21,490 nt of DNA from a virus: IMG/VR virus record IMGVR_UViG_3300050175_000062, positions 1-21,490 of that record; one strand, given 5' to 3'. This document shows, in pieces, positions 1 through 5,904 of the stretch (position 1 is the stretch's first letter; every line of letters begins with the position of its first letter). The position numbers and the translations under genes were made by a program. A model generated the notes under the pieces. It was not told where the DNA came from. It saw nothing but the letters and a program-made list of their open reading frames with translations, and ran no database searches.

Positions 1-54
1 CTGCTAGCGGAGCCGCGCTTTTCGCTCAAATTCGATATCGAGATCGACGGCTGA
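1..54 (+). CDS. C-terminal end of an upstream gene (partial)
   Basis: The first 54 bases read in frame 1 as 17 codons followed by TGA, with GC-rich third positions like those of the phage genes further on. The residues end in ...KFDIEIDG. The start lies outside the window and the fragment is too short to assign a function. Its stop falls 26 bases before the predicted -35 element at 80-85, so it probably closes the preceding operon. In lambda-like genomes this place is often held by lysis genes, but nothing here identifies it as one. Confidence 0.45.
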   Translation: MLAEPRFSLKFDIEIDG

Positions 55-79
55 ATATCATTCCCAATAAAATCAACAG

Positions 80-108
80 CTTACAAAGCATGCTCTGGAA
101 GGTATAAT
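80..108 (+). promoter_or_regulatory. Predicted sigma70-type promoter
   Basis: A perfect -10 hexamer TATAAT lies at 103-108. A CTTACA element at 80-85 matches four of six bases of the -35 consensus, with the optimal 17-base spacer. Transcription would start near 115 and the first likely start codon downstream is at 164. The surrounding DNA is AT-rich and non-coding. This would give the two accessory genes at 164-1274 their own promoter, separate from late structural transcription. Prediction from sequence only. Confidence 0.6.
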
Positions 109-163
109 CGGTTGACGAACGCCTTATGGCAGCGCAACCGGAAATTTGAACGAGGAAACCGAG

Positions 164-796
164 ATGATGCAAGGTTACTTGGAAAGCATTACGTTCCTTG
201 ATCTTGAGTCGAGGATGAGTGTTTGCAAAGCCGGCGCCAATTTCGTGTCGAGCAATCGCTACCACGAAACCAAATCAGAATTTGATGTAGATCCTGTAGA
301 AGTATTTCTGGATGGTCCGACTGTAGTTTTGGTGTCTGGAGAATCTGCCGACGAAATCATTCAGGCTACCATGGAAGAGGTTGCAAACCGTGCAGCAGCA
401 TCGTTGGATCGGTGCATCATGCAATCGATTATTGATGACGATCGAATCGCTGCGGTTAGAGGGGATCATCGATCCCTAACGGGGGCGATGATAGGTGAGA
501 TTGTTGAGGGGGACGATAGTAAAACCTTTTTCTGCATTCCTTCTGTTGCGGACAAGCTGCTCGTTGAAGGTAATCTTGGTGGTTCTGGTGGGACGTCGGT
601 GAGATCGTTCAGGTACATACCTGTTCGGTGGTCATTGCTAGGGGATTTTTCAAAGATTTCACTCGTATACTCTTCGCATGAGCCGATTCTTACCAGACCA
701 TATGAGAAAGAAAGTAATGTATTTAAAATTTCGATCGATGTGGTGAACGAATCCCCTGAATGTTTCTCGAAGTTTTCTTGTATAGATTGGGATTGA
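164..796 (+). CDS. Unrecognised 210-aa phage accessory protein
   Basis: I do not recognise this protein. An open frame runs from a TTG at 146, but the ATG at 164 is the better start because GAGGAA (152-157) sits 6 bases upstream. There is no signal peptide or membrane segment. Residues 64-90 form an amphipathic helix (EIIQATMEEVANRAAASLDR), followed by an acidic segment, then a beta-rich half with a glycine-rich turn near 138-144. The helix, then a short 'L..A...I' stretch, an 'FFCIPSVADKLL' strand-helix, and a late 'YIPVRWSLLG..' strand vaguely recall the spine helix and P/A domains of HK97-fold capsid proteins; this is a pattern impression, not a match. Composition is lower in GC (about 42 percent in two sampled 60-base stretches) than the head and tail genes. 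It lies just downstream of a predicted promoter and upstream of the packaging genes, the usual place for late-acquired accessory genes. Confidence 0.75.
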   Translation: MMQGYLESITFLDLESRMSVCKAGANFVSSNRYHETKSEFDVDPVEVFLDGPTVVLVSGESADEIIQATMEEVANRAAASLDRCIMQSIIDDDRIAAVRGDHRSLTGAMIGEIVEGDDSKTFFCIPSVADKLLVEGNLGGSGGTSVRSFRYIPVRWSLLGDFSKISLVYSSHEPILTRPYEKESNVFKISIDVVNESPECFSKFSCIDWD

Positions 797-863
797 GTAA
801 TCTATTTGATTGATACTATTCGCCTTTCCAATATCGGATCGGCGACACCAAAGGAGAGAGAAG

Positions 864-1274
864 ATGGGCAAACTAGTGTTTTTAGCAGTCTTAGCGGCTA
901 TTTCCTGTTCGTCATTTGCAAATGACACCCTTACAGCGACCCCGATCGTAGATAATTGCCTGGATATATCTGCGGTCATTCGATGCAATGACGCCGGCCG
1001 GGCGTCCATCGAAGAATGCGGTGATGACGACACCATTGCTGTGTTCACTGAGCAGCGCGCAGCCGAAGATGGCGACGGGATTGATCCGGCACGTCTGTTG
1101 ATTGGGGACCAACTGGTTTCTGATTGCACGAGCGTTGATCGTCGCATTCAGATCTGCGACGTCGACCGGGACCTTCGTGGCACTTTCAGGGCATCTGTCC
1201 GACAGCTAGGGTTCTTTTTCCCTACAGATCCTGCCTCTGAAGTTTGCGAGGAAGGGCTGACCGTAACCCTGTAA
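864..1274 (+). CDS. Small secreted cysteine-rich protein (136 aa)
   Basis: The start is the ATG at 864, preceded by AAGGAG (851-856) at 7 bases; the frame is open further upstream but without a ribosome site. The N-terminus is a typical Sec signal: Lys3, a hydrophobic core (LVFLAVLAAI, residues 4-13) and a probable cleavage after Ala19 (SFA|ND). A lipoprotein reading with Cys15 is possible but the box (A-I-S-C) is poor. The mature part has six cysteines (residues 32, 41, 52, 88, 98, 128), compatible with three disulfides, and is strongly acidic. That points to a periplasmic or exported protein. It sits between the 164-796 gene and the small terminase, the relative position of the lambda bor lipoprotein gene. 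A host-envelope or lysogenic-conversion role is therefore plausible, but there is no sequence similarity I can claim. Function unknown. Confidence 0.8.
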   Translation: MGKLVFLAVLAAISCSSFANDTLTATPIVDNCLDISAVIRCNDAGRASIEECGDDDTIAVFTEQRAAEDGDGIDPARLLIGDQLVSDCTSVDRRIQICDVDRDLRGTFRASVRQLGFFFPTDPASEVCEEGLTVTL

Positions 1275-1301
1275 CTGCGCAATTTTTTAGTCCATAATGT
1301 T

Positions 1302-1327
1302 CCAGGCTCGTCCACGGGCGGGCCTGG
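1302..1327 (+). terminator. Strong hairpin upstream of the terminase genes
   Basis: CCAGGC (1302-1307) pairs with GCCTGG (1322-1327). The stem continues inward through T-G, C-G, G-C, T-G and C-G pairs to a four-base loop (1313-1316), about 11 pairs in all. No T-run follows on either strand, so it is a weak candidate for intrinsic termination. It may end transcription of the accessory genes, or be a structural element of the packaging (cos-like) region that often flanks the small terminase gene. The pairing is seen; the function is inferred. Confidence 0.45.
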
Positions 1328-1354
1328 TCGTTGATCTGATTTAGGTAAAAGGCT

Positions 1355-2029
1355 TTGGTTGGCATAACGCAAAAGAAGCTTAATGTCGTGGTAAGTGTCA
1401 GGGAGCTGTCGCTACTCATGGGCATTAATATCAGCGCGATGTATATCCATATCACGAATGGTATGCCTGTTGTCAAGACCAAGCAGAGCGGTGAACCGAC
1501 GAAGATACATGTCCCCTCCGCGATTTCATGGCTGATCGATGAAGAGGCAAAGAAGTTGGTGGCTGCCAGGGAGCGGTTGTTCGCGGGCACAAACGATGAG
1601 AAGGCGCGTTTGACGAAGGCGCAGGCGGATCACCGAGAGCTACTTGTTCAGAAGTTGGCGGACTCGCTTGTGCCTCTTGAAGACGTTGAGAGCACGATCC
1701 GAGAGTTGTTCGTGTTGCTTAGAAAATCCGTCATGGACCAGGCTGGGCGTCTTTCTTCTGAGCTAGCCAACGAGTCGGATCGATCTTTAGTGCGCCAAAT
1801 TCTATATAATGAAGGTCGTCAAACGATGGACGCGCTGTCCGATCTGGTGGTTAATTTTTGCGATATAGAAGAGGATGCAGAAGAAACAGAACGATCTTTT
1901 GAGCGTTCAGTGACTGGTGAGAACGGGCACGAAGAAAATGACTCGAGTACGAGAGGCGATCAAAAGACAGACACATCTGCTCCATGTCCAGGAGAGGATA
2001 AGCCCGTGGAAGTGGGCGGAGAAAGATAG
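1355..2029 (+). CDS. Terminase small subunit (Nu1-like DNA-recognition protein)
   Basis: The small subunit binds the packaging site and recruits the large subunit to phage DNA. Residues 12-60 read as a winged helix-turn-helix of the lambda Nu1 type: a VSVRELSLLMGI first helix pair, a recognition helix, then 'GMPVVKTKQSG...' and a closing AISWLI helix. The middle (70-165) is helical and charged, as expected for the oligomerisation region. The C-terminus from about 175 is very acidic and low in complexity, and would contact the large subunit. The start is a TTG at 1355 with TAGGT 8 bases upstream; the next ATG (1418) would cut into the DNA-binding domain. Length (224 aa) is somewhat above Nu1 (181 aa). 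The 3' end overlaps the start of the large subunit by about 90 bases, suggesting coupled translation. Confidence 0.8.
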   Translation: MVGITQKKLNVVVSVRELSLLMGINISAMYIHITNGMPVVKTKQSGEPTKIHVPSAISWLIDEEAKKLVAARERLFAGTNDEKARLTKAQADHRELLVQKLADSLVPLEDVESTIRELFVLLRKSVMDQAGRLSSELANESDRSLVRQILYNEGRQTMDALSDLVVNFCDIEEDAEETERSFERSVTGENGHEENDSSTRGDQKTDTSAPCPGEDKPVEVGGER

Positions 2030-3857
2030 GAGCTTACCCAGCGGCAACTCTGAGCCTGGGCCATATCGTACTAGCAGAGCCCCTTGGATTCGAGAGATTC
2101 TGGATCGGGCATCCTCAATCCGGCACAACAAAGTAATTTTCTGCTGCGGCTCTCAGCTAGCCAAGACAGACGGTGTTCTCATGAACCTCTTGGGGTGGCG
2201 CCTGTCAATCGATCCTGCCCCTGTCATCTTCTATGCCCCGACCAAAACGCTCGGGCGAGGAATATCCAAGTTCCGCCTGGAGCCAATGATAGAGAGCGTC
2301 AAGGCGCTAAAAGACGGGCTCAAGGGCGGTCACGACGACACCATATTCGAGAAGATCATCAACGGACAGCGTTGCGGCATCGGTTGGTTGGGTTCTAAGG
2401 CTCAGGCCAGGAGCTACAGCGCGCCGTTGATTTTGATTGATGAGCGCGATGCGATCCCACAGATTACTGCCGAGGGCGACGTCGTCGACGTGGCTAACGC
2501 TCGCTCTGCCAGCTACCCGGACAGGATGTGCGTGGTAACGAGTTCCCCACTAAAGGGATCGATTCGAAGTGCCGTACGGGAAGACACTGGCCTAGAACAT
2601 TGGGTTGTCAACCCTGACGATGAAATTGAATCGCCCACGTGGCTGCTGTGGCAGAAGGGTACGCGGCACGAATGGGCGTGGCCTTGCGTGCATTGTGAAA
2701 CCTTTTTCGTGCCTCGATTACGGCTACTGCGATGGGGTAACACAGAAGACCCTAATGAGGCCGCAGACAACGCCCACATGATTTGTCCTTCATGCGAGGA
2801 GAAGATTTACTACTCCAGTGTGGCGACGATGAACCTGGACGGGGTTCACGTAGCGCCTGGGCAGCGCGTTGTCAAGGGGGCTGTCGTTGGGGAGGAAGCC
2901 CCCAATCTGATTTTCAGTAGCTGGGTTTCCGGGTTGGTCTCTAATTGGATAGACTGGGCGGAGCGCGCCCACAATTACGTAAACGCGAAGATCGATGAGC
3001 GGCGCACGCCCGGCGCACTTCAGGCCTTCATGAATGTGGAAGGTGGGGAGCTATACCAGAAAGACAAGCAGACGATCAGCGATGTAGGGATCAAGGCATG
3101 TATGGCGGATTACGGGATGATGGAGGTAGATGAGCGAGTCACGGTGCTTACGATGGCCGCTGACGTGAGCGCAAACAGGTTCATCTACATCGTTCGAGGC
3201 TGGGCGCCGGACTACACTTCTTGGATGCTCGATGCTGGGCTGATTTTTGGGAATACGGATTATCCGAACGCCTGGCGCGATCTGCAAGAGTACATTGATG
3301 AAGCTGATTTTGGGGGCATGCCATTGCGCCGCATTGCTGTTGACGCAGGCTATCGGCCGAACAACACCTATGAATTCGCGCGCCTGAATCGAGGTATTGT
3401 TCACCCGGTCATGGGCAGCAATAATCAGAAAAAGCTGTACGCTACAAAGCCGGTAGATGTTGATATACGTGGTAAAGTTGTCAAGCATGGTGCTACACTT
3501 GGCGTATTCAACTCCAATGTGGCCAAGGATTTTGTCCACAGCCACATCATGTACGAGCAATCAGAGCCCGGAGCATTGATGGTCCCTAGAGATGTTCCTG
3601 AGAACTACTTCAATGAGATTCTTGCCGAATACAAGATGACCAAACCATCTGGGGAGGTGGTGTTCAAGCAATTGCGCAAAGATAACCATTATCTTGATTG
3701 CGAGGCGATGAACTACGTGATGGCTTATAGCGCGGGCATTCGGAGAAGACGGTCAAGGAGGGGTCCTATTGCTGAACCAGTCCCCCAGCAGCAGGACTCC
3801 TCGCCTCTCGTACAGCCTGGATCTGATTGGGGACAAGGCATTGGGGGCGGATGGTGA
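1938..3857 (+). CDS. Terminase large subunit (GpA family ATPase-nuclease)
   Basis: This is the packaging motor: an N-terminal ATPase that pumps DNA into the capsid and a C-terminal nuclease that cuts concatemers. Numbered from the ATG at 1938 (639 aa), the pre-ATPase region has the family signature 'EPGPYRTSRAPWIREILD' (39-56). A P-loop-like GSQLAKTD is at 71-78, Walker B LILIDERD at 164-171 and coupling motif VVTSSPL at 199-205. Paired CxxC motifs (C250/C253 and C283/C286) look zinc-binding. The nuclease half includes TMAADVSANRF, AVDAGY and the family C-terminal 'HYLDCEAMNYVMAYSAG'. A GTG at 1917 would add seven residues; neither start has a strong ribosome site. The 5' end lies inside the small subunit gene. 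The Walker A glycine before Lys is replaced by Ala. The tail after the nuclease is Arg-rich, then Gln/Pro/Gly-rich. Confidence 0.95.
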   Translation: MTRVREAIKRQTHLLHVQERISPWKWAEKDRSLPSGNSEPGPYRTSRAPWIREILDRASSIRHNKVIFCCGSQLAKTDGVLMNLLGWRLSIDPAPVIFYAPTKTLGRGISKFRLEPMIESVKALKDGLKGGHDDTIFEKIINGQRCGIGWLGSKAQARSYSAPLILIDERDAIPQITAEGDVVDVANARSASYPDRMCVVTSSPLKGSIRSAVREDTGLEHWVVNPDDEIESPTWLLWQKGTRHEWAWPCVHCETFFVPRLRLLRWGNTEDPNEAADNAHMICPSCEEKIYYSSVATMNLDGVHVAPGQRVVKGAVVGEEAPNLIFSSWVSGLVSNWIDWAERAHNYVNAKIDERRTPGALQAFMNVEGGELYQKDKQTISDVGIKACMADYGMMEVDERVTVLTMAADVSANRFIYIVRGWAPDYTSWMLDAGLIFGNTDYPNAWRDLQEYIDEADFGGMPLRRIAVDAGYRPNNTYEFARLNRGIVHPVMGSNNQKKLYATKPVDVDIRGKVVKHGATLGVFNSNVAKDFVHSHIMYEQSEPGALMVPRDVPENYFNEILAEYKMTKPSGEVVFKQLRKDNHYLDCEAMNYVMAYSAGIRRRRSRRGPIAEPVPQQQDSSPLVQPGSDWGQGIGGGW

Positions 3858-4372
3858 ACGAGCCGAGAAGCTTCTGGCAAGGCGATACGGTAAGCTGGTC
3901 GGAGTCGTTCGATGAATACCCGAGCACCGAAGGGTGGGTACTGAGCTACTTCTTTTCCCGTGCCGATGACAGCAGGGAGGTCATCGCCGTTGGGCAGCCC
4001 GACGGGAGCCATCTGGTAACGATCACCGCTGATGAAAGCCAACTATTCCTTGCTGGTCAGTATCGCTGGCAAGCACGCGTAGCCAGTGCCCCCCAGAACT
4101 ACACGGTTGGCTCGGCCCCCATTGAAGTAATCCCCTCCCTGAATGCCCAGGTGGAGACGCGAACGTCTTCTCAGGTAACCCTCGATGCGATCTCTGCGGT
4201 CATGGAAGGAAAAGCGAGCAGGGATCAATCGAAGATATCGGTCGGCGGTCAGTCACTGGACCGAATGACATGGGAAGATCTGCTGAAGGCGCACCAATAC
4301 TTCTCTAACAAAGTAAAACGCCAGCGGGTAGCGGCGGGAGAAGATTCCGCAGTAACCGTGGGGATATTCTGA
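3851..4372 (+). CDS. Head-tail joining/structural protein between terminase and portal (gpW position)
   Basis: The gene starts at ATG 3851, overlapping the terminase stop (ATGGTGA), and is 173 aa. The N-terminal ~95 residues form a beta-sandwich-like domain (FWQGDTVSW..., ...AGQYRWQARVA..., YTVGSAPIEVIP). The C-terminal part (108-160) is helical with 'LDAISAVMEGKASRDQ' and 'SLDRMTWEDLL', a pattern common to proteins at this locus in GpA-type phages and resembling the small gpW head-tail joiner. In lambda, gpW is 68 aa and sits at the same spot between A and B, so this one carries an extra N-terminal domain. Position and the C-terminal helical pattern support a connector or virion role; the exact function is inferred. 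Translation is probably coupled to the terminase and portal on both sides. Confidence 0.7.
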   Translation: MVNEPRSFWQGDTVSWSESFDEYPSTEGWVLSYFFSRADDSREVIAVGQPDGSHLVTITADESQLFLAGQYRWQARVASAPQNYTVGSAPIEVIPSLNAQVETRTSSQVTLDAISAVMEGKASRDQSKISVGGQSLDRMTWEDLLKAHQYFSNKVKRQRVAAGEDSAVTVGIF

Positions 4373-5904
4373 TGAGGTTCATGGAAAACCTGGCGTCGCT
4401 ATTGATGCCCTCGCCAGCCGTTTACCAGCCGAAGAGGAACGAGGCTGAGGGATTGCCAACAATAAAGGCGTCCTTCCCCGCTGGCCAAATCACCAGCACG
4501 ACGTCTAGTTGGAACACCGTTCCGCAATCCCCGAGCCAAATCATCTTCCAGGAACTGACGGCGATCAGAGCCCGGTCCCGGCAACAGTACGGCGCATCCG
4601 ATTACATCAAGAGATACACCAGGCTCGTCCGGTCGAATGTTGCAGGGCCGGAGGGTATGGGATTTCAGAGCCATGCAAGGTCGGCTGACGGGAAGCTGGA
4701 CATCGATCTCGGCAAACGGGTTGAGCGCGAGGTAAATCGTTGGCTGAAAAGGGGGGTTGATTTTTACGGAGAACAGGAGTGGCCTGAATTACTGTCAACG
4801 ATCATGACGACCCTCCCAATCGATGGGGAGGTTTTTGCGAGAATACGTACCGGACGTGATGCGGGGCCCTGGGGGTTATCCGTCCAGCTAATCGACGCAG
4901 AACTGATAAATGTTAGCGATTTCAGGCAGCTTCGAAACGGGAACATCGTTCGATTCGGGATCGAGCTTGACCGTCAAGGCCGACGAGTTGCTTACCACAT
5001 ATCGCCAAATTACGGATATGGGATTTACAGCGGAATACAAGACCCCGAGCGTCCTTCGAAGATTATCAGGGTGCCCGCGAAAAACATGCTGCATGTGTTT
5101 GATCGTGAATACGTGGGTCAACTCCGCGGCATTCCCTGGACGGTAACGGCGATCCCCCGCACTTGGCAGATGGAAAAGTATGATGAAGCCGCGCTCGTCA
5201 ATGCCAGGTGGGGGGCTGGGAAGATGGTTTTCTTCAAGACCCCTGACGGAGAGGGTCAATACTCGAAGGCCGATGGGGACAAATGGCCCAACGGATACAA
5301 GGTCCAGAAAATGGTTCCAGGGGCTACGGAGGAGCTTCCGCCTGGAGTAGAGCCAATCGGATGGGACCCAACCTACCCGAACAACGAGTACGGTGCATTC
5401 TCGGAAAGAAACCTTCGCGGGGCATCGGCTGGTCTCGACGTGTCGTACGAGTCCATAGCGAACGACCGCACGGGGGTCAATTTCAGCAGTATCAGAGCGG
5501 GAGTAATGGAGGATCGAGAAACCTGGAAATCACGGCAACTCTTTGTCAATCGAACATTTTGTGACCCGTTGATCGAGCGGTTTTTCTCGCTCCAGGCCAC
5601 CAAGCAAGGGTCTGTCTTCTTTAATCCAACGCAATATCCAGAGCAATTCGAAGACATTACGGAGCATAGCTGGCAGAATCGCACATGGGCCCCAATCCAG
5701 CCTGTGCACGACGTGACGGCATCGAAGATGGAGATAGAGATGGGCGTCAAGAGCCGGGCGCAGCACATGCGGGAGATGAACCGAGATCCTGCTGATACGT
5801 GGGAGGAAATCGCCAAGGAAGGAAAGATCATGTCAGATCTTGGGGTAGGAGAGCCAGAGCCAGGATCAGCAGAAATTGAGGTGGACGACGATGCCGACAG
5901 ATAA
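4372..5904 (+). CDS. Portal protein (lambda B family)
   Basis: The portal is a dodecameric ring at one capsid vertex through which DNA enters and leaves, and on which the shell is nucleated. The 510-aa product has the landmarks of the lambda-type portal family: 'YIKRYTRLVRSNVAGPEGMGFQ' near residue 80, a long wing with 'PIDGEVFARIRTG', the stem-preceding 'MLHVFDREYVGQLRGIPW', and the crown-side 'VNFSSIRAGVMEDRETWKSRQ' followed by 'DPLIERF'. Length matches lambda gpB (533 aa). The ATG at 4372 shares one base with the previous stop (TGATG) and has GTGGGGA 8 bases upstream. The C-terminal 25 residues are acidic and, at the DNA level, overlap the start of the protease-capsid gene by 14 bases. Confidence 0.93.
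   Translation: MRFMENLASLLMPSPAVYQPKRNEAEGLPTIKASFPAGQITSTTSSWNTVPQSPSQIIFQELTAIRARSRQQYGASDYIKRYTRLVRSNVAGPEGMGFQSHARSADGKLDIDLGKRVEREVNRWLKRGVDFYGEQEWPELLSTIMTTLPIDGEVFARIRTGRDAGPWGLSVQLIDAELINVSDFRQLRNGNIVRFGIELDRQGRRVAYHISPNYGYGIYSGIQDPERPSKIIRVPAKNMLHVFDREYVGQLRGIPWTVTAIPRTWQMEKYDEAALVNARWGAGKMVFFKTPDGEGQYSKADGDKWPNGYKVQKMVPGATEELPPGVEPIGWDPTYPNNEYGAFSERNLRGASAGLDVSYESIANDRTGVNFSSIRAGVMEDRETWKSRQLFVNRTFCDPLIERFFSLQATKQGSVFFNPTQYPEQFEDITEHSWQNRTWAPIQPVHDVTASKMEIEMGVKSRAQHMREMNRDPADTWEEIAKEGKIMSDLGVGEPEPGSAEIEVDDDADR

Noticed and set aside
793-840. Possible promoter before the secreted protein gene (TTGATT at 806-811 with CAATAT 17 bases on, or an extended -10 TGATACTAT at 811-819)
   Set aside because: Only 3-4 of six bases match in each element, and the better-scoring promoter at 80-108 can serve both accessory genes.
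659-1147. Minus-strand open frame of 162 codons across the two accessory genes
   Set aside because: It spans the intergenic gap and opposes the signal-peptide gene, whose own ribosome site and export signal are convincing. No ribosome site or domain was seen.
1293-1298. CATAAT as a -10 element for the terminase operon
   Set aside because: No acceptable -35 hexamer at 16-18 bases upstream (TGTAAC region matches two of six), so a promoter here is not supported.
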